Shown here: positions 11,601 through 23,600 of the stretch, piece by piece
Layout of the letters: every line of letters begins with the position of its first letter
How positions within the stretch are numbered: position 1 is the first letter of the stretch
From: Guillardia theta CCMP2712
Lineage: Eukaryota; Cryptophyceae; Pyrenomonadales; Geminigeraceae
Length of the DNA: 64,000 nt
Assembly (NCBI RefSeq): GCF_000315625.1
Contig: NW_005434602.1
Coordinates: 226,750-290,749 of the forward strand
Reading direction: 5' to 3'
Program-made: the position numbers and the translations under genes
Notes under the pieces: generated by a model
Told to the model about the DNA's origin: nothing
Database searches by the model: none
What the model saw: the letters and a program-made list of their open reading frames with translations, nothing else

Positions 11601-14250
11601 CGTTACTTTCGGGATTACATCTTGAATGAGATGGAGGCTAACAACTTGCAGAAAGTGTTGAATAGGAGAGATTCCATCGACAAGATAATCTTTTCCCTCC
11701 GCAACGCAGTTGCTGAAGAGCAAGGAAACGGAATCAAGAACGTGCTCTCCTTTGACGATGTTGACACGAACGACTTGGAAAGCGACAACAAAGACGATCT
11801 CTTTCCATTCACTCCTGAGACCAAACTATACTTCAGGATCAAAGCGAAGAGGAAGGAGAGTGCGGATGATGCAGCATCCAGAAAGAAGACTCTAGCGGCG
11901 CATGCTCTCACTGTTGCTGAATCGCACATGGGTGGTGTCCTCTGCATAACATCGTGGTCAAAGAATGGAAACAACTTCATAGCTACTGGTGGGAACGATC
12001 ACAATGTGAATGTTTGGTACTTCCTTTTCAAAGCAGACTTCTTATCACAAAGTTATCAATCATGTAATTTTCTCCACAATTCTCGGCTTGTTGATCTTAA
12101 TTACTTCCTGTCTAAATCAGACTCAATCGTCCCCAGCAACTTCTTCCAGCGGTCTCACGTGCTGACGAGTCTCAAGGGGCACGGGCGGGCTGTGACTTCG
12201 CTGGTGTATAGCTCCGGGCTTCTCTTCAGTGGGAGCTCCGACAACTTGATCAAGATCTGGGAGACGCAGAAATGGGAGTGCATACAGACACTGAAGATGC
12301 ACAAGGGCATGGTGACGACCCTGTTACACTCTGAGCAGCACTTGTTCAGCGCTGGATCTGACGGGAAGGTGTTTGCTTGGAGAGTTGGGGAACACCTTCC
12401 ATCTGCAAGTTGGGACAGAACAAAGAGAGCTCAGATCTTGTGCATGCACATAGTCGGCGACCTCTTGTATGCTGGCCTCGAGAGGAGATGGGACGAAGCC
12501 GGCAATCCGATCAGAATCTGGAAGATGGATCTCACGCAAGAGGTGGGTCAACTTCCCTCCAAAGAGGTGCAAGAGCTTGACAAGGAATCGTCCAAGAACA
12601 AGACGCTTGTCAGCATCATCCAGGAAAAGATCCGAATCCTATCCAACGAGACTTACAAAACACACAGTCCGATCAGAAAGGGTGAGTTACACCAGGAAAT
12701 CCAGGAGCAACAAAATCTCAAGAGTACATTGAAGAAGAAGATACAACATCTCCAATCAAACTTCAATCGAATGAATGGGAGTCTCTACCACACCACCGAC
12801 GTGTCCTGCATCCACGCGCCAATTTCGAGCTCTGGGTCAAAACCGAACCTCCTGTTCACCGCGGGATCTGACGTGATTCTGGTGTGGGACCTCAACAACA
12901 GGATGTGCCTTGGATCTCTAGAAAACGAGAAGGGCAAGAACGTGTTCGTGAAGTGCATGAGCAGCGCCGACAACGTGCTGTACGTGGGAGGAGGTCTGCT
13001 ACCGGAGGGCGGCGTCTCGCAGCGAGCAGGTCGCGTAACGGTCTGGAACTGCACGAGCAGGAGGTACCTGACGTCATTGAGCACAGAGGGGGTGGTGGTA
13101 GCGCTACACCTGGTTGAGAACAGCCTGATCGTGGGCACCATGGCTGGCTCTGTCCAGATCTTCACGACCGACAGCAACTCGAGCGCCTTCGATATGCACC
13201 TGAGGAAGCAGACGCGGCTGGTGGAGGAGCTGCAGATAGACCGGAGCTTGTCTTACGACCAGAAGAAGCACGAGGTACAGCAGGCAAATCGCATCTGCGA
13301 CATGTTGGACCTCATCAGGATGTTCTCCTCAGACCCGTCGGTCATCACTGCTCTCCTCGTCAAACTCACCTCCCTCCTCGACGAGAAGAGCCTCGAGATC
13401 GACGAGGCCATCATTGAAGCCCTGGAAGCGCCATCCACGTCACCTCCGAGCACTACGAGATCTTCAAGATTCAGTTGTACATGCTCAACATCGTCAGCGT
13501 CTTCGATCATCACATCCTCGCCTCCCACGAGACCCTCAGCTCCCCCATCAGGCTGGACAAGTTCCTGCCCATCATCAAGAGGCTACACGGAATGACTCAG
13601 ATCCGCACTGCCGGTAACTTTCTTCCCTCCTCCCCCTCCTCCCCCTCCTCCCCCTCCCCTCCTCCTTCTTACTCATTGTTTCAGCCTGCCTGATCATCCT
13701 CGAGCGGCTCTTCACGCCCATGAGTTTCAAGGAGCTGCACGCGCATCGCTCGCACAAGCAGGAGCAGGAGCACCCGGCGGCTCTCAAGAAGCTTCGGAGC
13801 AAGAAGCATGACGCGGGCGATCACCAGCGCAAGGAGACCATGACCTCTCTCATCGCCGAGGAAGCCCTCCAAGTCATCCTTCACTTCGTTCGACACTACC
13901 CGTCTGACGTCACCTGCATGGAACTCGCCATGGCCGTCCTGCGCTTCAGTGCCTTGGAGTGCCCCGCCATGACGCTGAAGACGATCCAAGGGTGCGAGGA
14001 GGACATCTTCGACGCCCTCGAGCTGATCTGCCTCGAGCCCAAGTTTGAGCAGCACGGGACGAGCATCCTGTCAGACCTCCGGGTGGTCCAGCGACATCTG
14101 GAGCTGAGGGTCAACGGGAAGGTTTTGCCCATGTTGGCAGGCAAGATGACGTCAACGTCCAACACAGTCTTCAAGTATTTTCATCCTGCTGAATCATCTC
14201 ATACCCGCCATACAGAGGAGACGTGGAAGCACTTGCTGCATCGCATCTGA
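8613..14250 (+). CDS. STAND-like P-loop NTPase with WD40 repeats
   Basis: This large protein has about 1,855 residues if the two frames are joined. Residues 1-500 are mostly unrecognised. Around residues 510-560 an FYLVFHDSSF...LLEREVFPLL stretch resembles the segment that precedes NACHT domains in TEP1/NWD1-type proteins. A Walker A motif, GSLGVGKS, sits near residue 700 (about 10709-10735). WD40 repeats follow from near 11900, the clearest being LFSGSSDNLIKIWE and LFSAGSDGKVFAWR. A helical tail ends at TGA 14248-14250. One intron, 13614-13684, is phase 1 with a pyrimidine-rich tract. The reading frame changes at 13428-13430 (...EALE then AIHVTSEHYE) with no possible intron, as if one base were missing. 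The family couples ATP-driven oligomerisation to WD40 sensing or scaffolding; the partner is unknown. Confidence 0.8.
13621..13668 (+). repeat. Pyrimidine-rich tandem repeat inside intron
   Basis: Tandem CTCCTCCCC-type units lie within the 71-nt intron of the WD40/NTPase gene, just upstream of its TTTCAG acceptor, and lengthen the polypyrimidine tract. Confidence 0.7.
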
Positions 14251-14707
14251 GAGACTTGAACCTTGTTTACTTGTATCATACACATTGGTGACTGATCAAT
14301 GAATATCAAAGTACACGGGACGACCACCGCTGTCCTTCCCCTGCAACATCTAGCTCCTCAATGTACATATTTCTTCCCCTCATCGCATTTTCCTGGGCCA
14401 TGTCAGTCCGGCAGCAGAAGGGCTTTCTCGAGTCACCTGACTGGCAGTGTCTGCGAGAGCTTCTTGCTGGAGAAATGCTGACGTCATCAACGTCAGTCGC
14501 CTGTTCCCACCCTCCTCAGCTTCGCACCTCGAAGTCTTTCGCTAGGGAGGACGTGTGCTTGAGCGTCATCGACTTGGAGTCTGGACGGGCATCAGCGATC
14601 AGGTCCAGCAAGGAGGAGGAGGAGGAGGCAGACATTCTGCGGTCGGAGTCTCCGGCGCCTCGAGGAAGGCCTTGTTGCCCTTCGGGAAGGTGAGAGGCCA
14701 GCTGACT
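14251..14707. other. Intergenic, convergent 3' flanks
   Basis: The stretch lies between the stop codons of the WD40/NTPase gene and the beta-helix gene. If the beta-helix gene has one more 3' exon it would be here, because the minus strand stays open through about 14530-14700. I could not place a normal-sized intron that would join it. Confidence 0.35.
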
Positions 14708-17700
14708 TCAGTGATTCCTGACCTGCTGGCGGATGATGGGAGCTAGGTCGGGATGCTTGAAGGAAGGCTGAAAGCTCCAGTCCACACGATTGTTTTCGAA
14801 GTAGAGATCCCCCGACCCCTACCAGCACCTCTCAACTCTCATATGATTGCCTCTCCTCCCTCTGTACCCACCAGTTTGTTCCCTTCGATTCGAAGCTGGT
14901 CGCCGTAGTTCGCTGCAATGTCGTTTCCAACGTATCTCCCCTTCGCTCCTTTAGGTGATTTCAGAAAACAAGGAGGAGGAAGAGGAGGAGGAGGAGGAGG
15001 AGGAGGAGGAAGCCGAAAAGAAAACGAGACTGAGGAGGTTGACGAAGATGATTTCAACGAAGAGAAGAGGAGGAAAGAGGAGGAGGAGGAGGAGTAGAAG
15101 GAGAACGGGGAGGAGGAGGAGGAGGAGGAGGAGGAGGAGGAGGATGAGGAGGAGGAGGAGGAGGAGGAGGACCTGGTTGAAGGTGCAGTCCCACGCCATT
15201 TCCGTTGTTGATCTGATTCTCAAGGAGCTCTGGGTCCGCATTCTTCTCCACCTGGAAGCTTATCAGACCCTCAGCACTTGCAGAGAGTCACGTGACCTTC
15301 ACGCCAGCGCCTGCGTTCATGAAGATGCGGTTCAGCTCGTACACTCCCCTTCCTGTGCTGCCAACCACAAGCCCATCCCCCTGCGCAGGGGCTGAGGCGA
15401 GGCAGGAGGGAGGGAAGGGCAGTCTACCTTTCCGTCGTGAATCAGATTTTTCTTTAGCACAGGGGCTGATCCGCCATCGACTCGGATCGCACAAACCTGC
15501 GAAAAAAGCTTGTCAAACAGGCGATGACTGACACGTTGGGGTCAAAGTTATTGCCTCCCATCATGAATCGACTTTCGTCCTCTACCCACCTGGTTCTGAA
15601 AGAAGTCGTTCCTCTCTATCCTGGCCGAAGACTTCCCGGTGACAAGACAACCATGGAGGCAGCCTAGGTAGATCATGTTCTTCCTCAGCAGTGGGTTTCC
15701 TCCGTCAATCTGAAGCCTCCAGCTCAGCAGGAGCATCGGGCCCACCAGGAACCTCTTACCCTTATCCCCGACTTCTTGTTCTGGTAGATTCTGTTTCCCC
15801 GAATGACTCCGGCTCCCCCCCAGGACACAAGGATCCCGTCCTCGTAACCGTCATGCACGCGATTGTCCTTCTCGATCAGCGGCTTCCCGTCCGACTCGAT
15901 TCTGATCCCTGCTTCCACGTTGAAGCAAACCTGCGCGCTCCCCGTCAGACAGCGTCTTCCTGCCTACTCTCCTCCCCCACATCGTTCCCTTCCAGCTGCC
16001 CCCTGCCGGAATCCGCCACCTGAAATCCGCTCCGCCTGTTGGCTTCAACAAGATGCGTCAGGTTCAAGGAGGTGAGGAGGAGGAGGAGTTGGTAGGGATG
16101 GAGGAGGAGAGGTGCAGTTGGAAGAGTTGGCGAGGGAGGAACAGGAGACGTACCTGACACTTCGTTCTGGACAAATTTCGGGTTGGCGTGCCGAGTAATT
16201 ACAACTCCCATCAGAGTATTCTTCATGATCCTGTCCAACCGGGTCAACCAAGGAGACACTTCTCTAGGAGAGGTATCATCGTACTTGTTCTTCACGAACT
16301 CTCCAGTAGAGTAAGACGAGCAGTTGACCCCGTCTGTCTCCCCTTCAAAGATTGCATTTCCCTTGAAGAGTCTTCAAGTCAGAACAGAATGTTGACAGGC
16401 ACGGAAATTCTACAGGGGATGAACCCAGCAATGCTAGAAACAGGTTGACTTGTAAAACGTTCACTGACTGGATTTGTAGTCTCCAGACGAGTGTTGTGAG
16501 CAGCTCTCAACTAAATCACTCGCCCTCCTTCTGGATTCTACTGGTATGAAGTGTAATGTACCTCAAAGATCGGGTTTGCTCCGTTCTCCAAAACAACTCC
16601 AGCATGAGAGTTCCTGTAGATCTGTTGCTTGTCACTGTTGTGCTCGACCGGTCAACCTTGTAACACCTGGTTCTCCCTGAACGTTCCTCTCCCGTCGTTT
16701 GTCACCTTCACTCCAACACCTGGCAACACGACCATGACTACTCCTGCTGGAAACGAGCAGGGCAGCTCTCACCGATCCCCTCGTAGATCCTGTTCGCCTG
16801 CACCAGCGGGTTTCCTCCAGTTCGAACTTCGATCCCACACAACTTGTTGAGGAAGATGTCGTTGTCCTCGATCCTGCAAAACTCAGCAATCACCAACGTC
16901 CCAGAGATTCGCAGGAGGCAGAAACAACCTTCCCTCCCCATCATCGGCCACCGTGATCCCCGTCCCCAACCCGTTGGACACTCTGTTGTGAGAGATGGAG
17001 GGGTTGCTCTCCGCGTCGATGTAGATCCCTGCCAGCACGTTCTGAAAGATCTCGTTTCTCCGAATGAAACCATGCCCGTCCCCTGTCACGAAGATCCCAT
17101 GGGCTCTGTTCCTATGAATCGTGTTCATCGACAACGTCGGCTCTCCCCCTGACATGATCACAACCCCCGACCCGTCGTTGTTGCGAATATCGTTGTCCTC
17201 GAACGTCCCCAGACCGTTGCTCATCACCATGATCCCGTCGGCACTCCCCTCGTAGACTGCATTCCCTCGAAAGATCGGCTCTGCCTCGTCATCCACACAA
17301 ACGTTGGAGGACTTGTTGGAATAGATCTGGTTTCCCATCAGCAAGCCCTTTCCCTTGTCCGTCACGCGAACCCCACACCCATAGGACTGGAAGATCTTAC
17401 AGCGAAGGATCACAGGATCGGCTCCTGACTCGATCTGCAAGTTTGCCAGCCGGCACTCAGCAAACCTGCAGTCTTCCACCCTTCCGGTCGACCCGTCGCC
17501 TACCCAGAGCCCCTGGTGGGCCGAGAACTCGAACTCGCACTTGCTGAAGAACGGGGAGGATCCTCCTTGAACTCTACAGGCCACACCTGCGTCAGAGCTG
17601 AAGCTGCACTCCCTGAAGACAGAGCTGCCTCCGATGATGTCAACAGCCGTCCTAGCAAGCAGGCCTTGCAAGTCCCCGTGATCCTTCATGCGAAAGTTGA

Positions 17701-18349
17701 TGCGCTGAGATATCGTCAGGCCGAGCACCTGCACTCCCGACGCGTTCACGACGATGACTGGCTCGCCATAGTCGGAGAAGATTCTCGCTTCCGACCTCAC
17801 GTACTCCAAGTCAACTTGGGTAGTGTCTGGGTCCTTGAGTCGTTGGACGTCAGGTATGCGGGGAACAAGGGCAGAAGGGTCGGGAACGGCATTTCTATCC
17901 TTCACACCCTCGATGCGCAGTCTCTTGTCCAGGAAGAGAGGCCTCGAACCCACAGAGTGCCTTCCAGCTTGAACCACGAGGATCTGACCATCATCGGCAG
18001 CAGCTACTGCTTCCTGCAGAGTCTCGAAGTGGGTAGAGGACCATCCGTCAGGGACCGGATGGCCAGTCACGACGAAGGCAGTTCTGTCAATGAGAATGCC
18101 ATCTGGCCGTATGATTTTCCTCTCATTCTGCAAGCAGAGCAGCTCCTGCGAGCTCCACTTGTCCAGCGCCAGCAAGTTTCGCTGCTTCTTCTTATCTTCC
18201 GCACCTTTCCCTCCCGTCCCCAGGATGGCATCATCCCCGAGATCGACATGTCCATACTTGCTCTTTGCCGCATCCAAGGAACCAGCCTCCAGCAGCGTGT
18301 GCAGCAGCCCGCCTCCTCCCTCCCTCGACTCCCCCCCCCTCCTCCTCAT
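14708..18349 (-). CDS. Right-handed parallel beta-helix repeat protein
   Basis: The first long exon spans 18349 to about 16930 on the minus strand, and shorter exons follow toward 14708 (TGA). The protein consists of ~22-23-residue coils with the pattern G-I-x-V/I-x-x-x-x-x-P-x-[IV]-x-x-N-x-I-[YF]-x-[NG]. Examples are GIYIDAESNPSISHNRVSNG and GIEVRTGGNPLVQANRIYEG. This is the pectin-lyase-fold/NosD-like beta-helix repeat also found in FBXO11-type proteins. No F-box, signal peptide or carbohydrate-active catalytic motif is visible. Residues 80-160 read like a lead-in strand (DGQILVVQAGRH). The 3' exon structure is approximate, and one late intron has a long CCT/GAG microsatellite. Binding or scaffolding is likely; an enzyme role is not supported. 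Confidence 0.75.
14965..15175. repeat. GAG/CTC microsatellite in intron
   Basis: Two blocks of (GAG)n, about 14971-15012 and 15068-15172, are interrupted by ~55 nt. On the minus (coding) strand they form a long CCT/CTC pyrimidine tract within a beta-helix gene intron. The exon after it begins near 14950 (RYVGNDIAANYG). Confidence 0.75.
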
Positions 18350-18905
18350 GCCCGTTGCCGAAACTTTGCAACTTCGGTTTTACAACTTTGTTTCAAACTT
18401 CCTTTTCCTCAAAGTTAAGTGAAAATCATTACGTGGACACTGAAACTTTGTCATATGAAAGTTGGCAGGAGACTCTGAGTAGAGGAGGCCGCCCTGACAC
18501 TATCATCGCGGCACAGGCCACACGGCGAGAAGAGAAAAGACAGCGAGAACCAAACCTTCGGTTGACCGTCTTCAAGACTTTTATCCGGCGACTCGGAGCG
18601 GGCCTTGAAGTCCGCTCCTTCGAGCTCTACCCGCTCTCGCGCGACGAGCAGGAGACGTGCGCCGCCCTCAACTACGCGGCCCCGGCCGGACTCCGGGTCA
18701 TACTTCAATGTACCGTGACAGCCACTCGCGGCCGCGCCGGACTCGGGCCCGTCACGGTCGGAGGCCCTGGCCGGAAAGAAAGAGTCAAAATAAAAAAGAC
18801 ATCACCACAAATAGGAGAGGAGAACGAGACGCCTGGGGATGCTGGAGCGAAGGACTCTCAGACGCAGGGGTGCGGGCGAGACCCGAGACTGAAGCCCAGA
18901 TCGTG
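18350..18905. promoter_or_regulatory. Divergent intergenic region with dispersed element
   Basis: This region separates the beta-helix gene (-) and the signal-anchor gene (+). At 18405-18432 it contains CCTCAAAGTTAAGTGAAAATC, a copy of the dispersed element seen at 50625. The rest is moderately GC-rich. No TATA box is assigned. Confidence 0.45.
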
Positions 18906-20078
18906 ATGAACTCGATGAACCTTCGAGCCTTCTTCGGGGTGACGTGCGGAGTGCTGTTGCTGATTGTCGTCGTCGTCTACATTGATGGTGCTCAGTACTC
19001 CGCGGTTGACGTCACGACTTTGATGCAGCTGATGAACTCTACTGGTTTGCTGAGCCCCAATCCAAAGAGCGCAGCTAAGAACAAGCTGTCTGCTCTAGAT
19101 CTGAAGAGAATCAATGTCAATGGACCCGCAATGGTGAGATAATAGACTGTGCGAATGTTGCATTTCCTCACTTTGACTGCAGAGAATCATCAAAGCAACT
19201 CCTCTGAACCATCATTTTGTTTCGATGACAATGCTCCAAAGAGAGTTAGAAAGGTTGCATGTAAGGTAAGCCGTGCTGGTCTTCCTCATATATCTTCCTG
19301 GTCAGTTACACCGACTTTACAGGAGAAAGGTAATAAGGGAGGCTATGTCTGCTGTTCGGCTTGGAATCATAGATCCAGAGTCCGTTCTACAAACAGCCAA
19401 GGAGGCGTATGACAGAGCCGACGTCGATGGCGCAGATACTACACCCATTCAGATCAACATCAATGTATCTATTCTATTCCCAAACGAGATAGACTGATAT
19501 TCAACAGGTGAATCCTAATGATGAGAAACATGGGGCAAAAGCCGAATATGGAGCCAATCGAGGCAGCGAAGCTGACTCGGTCGAAGTGTGGCAGCCATTC
19601 CCGGGCAAAGATCCGTCAAAACACGCCATCGTTTGGCGAAAGGTGAAGACAAGCCAAACTGTGATCTGCTTCAATTGAACGAAGGTCAACCCATCAGGTT
19701 TTGCGAAAGAAACTGCCCGTCCTACGACCTCTAGCTGAAGCAATGGAGAATGTAACAAGCTCTAAGACCGCGTATAATGCAAGCACGGGGAACTATTCCT
19801 TTCCTGTTCCGGAAGGGGCTATTGTGCTACCTACTGCCGGTAGTCGCTGGCAGTTACAGGACATTGCGATCTTGCATGGTTAGTCTTATCTTTGATCTTA
19901 CTCAGTATCTGAACTGATGTCAGGCCATGCGCCAAACAAGAACGAGTCGTCGGTGATAGAGTCTGCAGTAAGTTGATGCTTCAAGATTTGAACGGCACGC
20001 TGACCAGCCGTGCAACAGGAAGACAAGGAGCTTCCAGAAAGCGACTCCAGCTATGTTGACATTGAAATCAGGCATTAG
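18906..20078 (+). CDS. Single-pass (type II-like) membrane protein, unknown
   Basis: The start ATG is 18906-18908 (MNSMNLRAFFGV). The exons join in frame across introns of about 43-58 nt that begin near 19135, 19267, 19465, 19645, 19878 and 19970. The final exon ends EIRH with TAG at 20076-20078. Residues 9-28 form one hydrophobic helix (FFGVTCGVLLLIVVVVYIDG) right after a short N-terminus, which suits an uncleaved signal anchor. The remaining ~280 residues are soluble and hydrophilic, with a basic helix (RRKVIREAMSAVRLGIID). Several N-x-S/T sites (NESS, NYS, NVTS, NAST) would fit a lumenal or external location. I recognise no family. The phase agreement of all junctions supports a real gene. 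Confidence 0.7.
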
Positions 20079-20659
20079 TTGTAAGCAAGACATTCGATCA
20101 TCTGTGGCAGATGAGAGGACATCCTGGTAGGGAAGTGCATGTGTTGGGATGATCGGTGGACGAACGAGGGTGTTATTTATATAATATGACATGTACATGA
20201 TGGAAGTGATGAAATAAACGTAACGCCGTGCTTCATTTCCCTGGCCCAATTCTTGCATCTAACACACTCGTTACCACCTCCTTTCCTTCTGCCTTTCATT
20301 TCCTTATCACGTAAATGAATTTCCCATGTGTATCTCGCTCTCTTCTGCGTCCATTTCTTTCCATGTCAATTAAAGCAAATTCGCTTGTCAAGGTTTTGAC
20401 CGCTCACGGTCCCTCCACCCCTGGATTTCTTTTACCCACCCTGTACTTTTCCATTTTATTGTTTACAAAAGTATGGGTACATCTACCCTACCCTCGTGTT
20501 GCAAACTGCGGAGTCGGGTATTCGCGATTGCACCCTTGCCAGGACGACGGAGCGTAAACAAGGAAGAACAAGAGGAGAGGGACTGGAGGATGAGGAGAGG
20601 AAGGAAGCAAGAGGAGATAGCATGAGCAACGGCAAGACAGCAAGATCATCTCACAAGCT
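20079..20659. other. Intergenic and 5' leader with a short upstream ORF
   Basis: Downstream of the membrane-protein gene is an AT-rich stretch (20160-20240) with an AATAAA-like signal (gaaataaacg, 20211-20220). Near the PDZ gene an out-of-frame ATG at 20622 opens a 14-codon reading frame whose TGA overlaps the main ATG (ATGA at 20660-20663). Such an overlap can affect initiation; whether the transcript includes it is unknown. Confidence 0.45.
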
Positions 20660-23600
20660 ATGAAGGAAGGCGCTCAGATGCTCGGAACTATCGGCCTTCT
20701 TCTGAGAAGCTCTGCCGGCAAATATTTTGTTGCTGGCATTGTGAAAGGGGGAGCAGCAGAGGCGTCAGGAAAGATTCGAGATCATGATCAGCTGATCTCT
20801 GTGAATGGCAGGAGGGTGGAAGGATTGCCTCACGATACCGTGGCAGGTGATTGGAGTGAGAATCTTCTGTAAGTGAAGTTATGTTGTTACAGGGTTGCTG
20901 GTTGGACCAGAAGATTCCATGGTGAGGTTGGAGTTGCTACGAACTCATGAGTTCCGATACTCCTTCATCGTTGAAGTGAAGCGAATCCATCACACGAGCG
21001 AGGGGGACGTGCAGCAGCTTGCGCCTGTTGCTGAGAAGTATCATGAGGATTCTGCAGTGGGGTACAAGTTAGCAACAAAGTTCTGTAGAGAGAGGACGAT
21101 GAGAAAATTACTGCAATGCTGGAGGGAGAGTACGATGTGTGTCTTGTCTACGATGTGCATTCAGAGCGTCAAGCAGGATGTCATTGTGATCTACAGGACA
21201 TTCGTGTCATGGAACTATGTCTTTCAACGTGGTCAAGCCATGACGTCTCGTTCAGACAAGTTGAAGAGACGCTTCGTTCGGAGTCAGTTACTACAGATTC
21301 TTGCAAGATGGTCGCTCGTTTACCTTGAGACCCCACGTGATGATCAGGATCATACCAACCTTCACAGTGCGGAGAACACTCAGGATTGCAGAACAGAGAA
21401 GTGGATTGAAAGTATGCTTCGTCACAATGACAAATTTGTGAGAGGTTCTTGTGATACAGATGCCAGTATAACTTCTTGTCTCTTCCAGGAATACAAGAAA
21501 CAATCTAAGATCTGCAAAACTCTGAGCATGTACGCAAGAGGATTGAGAGTGAAGTCAAAAGTTTTTGGCTACTTCTTGTCGTTGCACGCCGCAAACACAT
21601 ACCAGCGTCATTGTGCAGAGGAGAAACACCTAAAGCAGCTTTCGAGACTGAATCGCACGATATTTCAGAAGTGGAGGTCTTACTATCACAGGGCAAAGGA
21701 TCTTCTGCGATTGCACACGTACCAGATGCACAAGAAAATCTTGCAAGTGTTTGACCTTTGGCGATATGAAATGCTGAATCACTCTCCGAATGTATCGAGC
21801 TCTTTGCAATTGATTCCGAATCTTGAAGGATCAACAGAAGGCAATAGACACAAAATCCACTGTCAACACGCTGTTTATGAGCAACACTTAAACCTTCTAA
21901 GAGCAATATTTGTAGCAAAAAGTTCGTCAAAACACAAATCAAAAGCGTTTCATACATGGAGCAATACAACAAAAACACAACAAAGATTGAAAAACAGGCC
22001 AAAAGTCGAAGAACGAGAAAGAAAAATGAAAACCAACATGATTCTCTTTAACCACTGGAACAACACTGTGAAATTTCGAAAAGCAAGACTGCAATGGAAA
22101 ACAGCAACCGGAATGCTTATCAACAAAATGACAAAAACCAAAATACTCCGAAAATGGATAAACGAACGAATCATGAGCCAAAGAACAAAACAGGCAGTAG
22201 ACAAGGCAGCGAGAAGCCTCAAGGGGCAGACAGAGGCGAGGGCGCTAGGGCGCTGGCAGGAGCAGGTCCTGGAGGCAAGGAGGGTCCGGGAAGGGACGAG
22301 GAGGGCGCTAGGACGGATGCAGGGGCTGAGGAGCGCAGCGGCGCTAGAGGCGTGGAGGGACAGGGTAGAGGAGGGACGGAGGATACGGGAGGTCGGGAGC
22401 AAGGTGATACGGCGGATACGGGAGGGGTCGGCATGGCGAGGGTTTAGGACGTGGGCAGAGGCGGCGGCACGGGGCCGGGAGGAGGGGGCGGCACTGGCCA
22501 AGGCAGCGAGGAGGCTCAAGGGGCAGACGGAGGCGAGGGCGCTAGGGCGCTGGCAGGAGCAGGTCCTGGAGGCAAGGAGGGTCCGGGAAGGGACGAGGAG
22601 GGCGCTAGGACGGATGCAGGGGCTGAGGAGCGCAGCGGCGCTAGAGGCGTGGAGGGACAGGGTAGAGGAGGGACGGAGGATACGGGAGGTCGGGAGCAAA
22701 GTGATACGGCGGATACGGGAGGGGTCGGCATGGCGAGGGTTTAGGACGTGGGCAGAGGCGGCGGCACGGGGCCGGGAGGAGGGGGCGGCACTGGCCAAGG
22801 CAGCGAGGAGGCTCAAGGGGCAGACAGAGGCGAGGGCGCTAGGGCGCTGGCAGGAGCAGGTCCTGGAGGCAAGGAGGGTCCGGGAAGGGACGAGGAGGGC
22901 GCTAGGACGGATGCAGGGGCTGAGGAGCGCAGCGGCGCTAGAGGCGTGGAGAGACAGGGTAGAGGAGGGACGGAGGATACGGGAGGTCGGGAGCAAGGTG
23001 ATACGGCGGATACGGGAGGGGTCGGCATGGCGAGGGTTTAGGACGTGGGCAGAGGCGGCGGCACGGGGCCGGGAGGAGGGGGCGGCACTGGCCAAGGCAG
23101 CGAGGAGGCTCAAGGGGCAGACAGAGGCGAGGGCGCTAGGGCGCTGGCAGGAGCAGGTCCTGGAGGCAAGGAGGGTCCGGGAAGGGACGAGGAGGGCGCT
23201 AGGACGGATGCAGGGGCTGAGGAGCGCAGCGGCGCTAGAGGCGTGGAGGGACAGGGTAGAGGAGGGACGGAGGATACGGGAGGTCGGGAGCAAGGTGATA
23301 CGGCGGATACGGGAGGGGTCGGCATGGCGAGGGTTTAGGACGTGGGCAGAGGCGGCGGCACGGGGCCGGGAGGAGGGGGCGGCACTGGCCAAGGCAGCGA
23401 GGAGGCTCAAGGGGCAGACAGAGGCGAGGGCGCTAGGGCGCTGGCAGGAGCAGGTCCTGGAGGCAAGGAGGGTCCGGGAAGGGACGAGGAGGGCGCTAGG
23501 ACGGATGCAGGGGCTGAGGAGCGCAGCGGCGCTAGAGGCGTGGAGAGACAGGGTAGAGGAGGGACGGAGGATACGGGAGGTCGGGAGCAAGGTGATACGG

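Noticed and set aside
14955-15395. Glu/Arg-rich 146-codon plus ORF and Leu- or Pro-rich minus ORFs
   Set aside because: They are produced by the GAG/CTC microsatellite; on the coding strand this is intron sequence.
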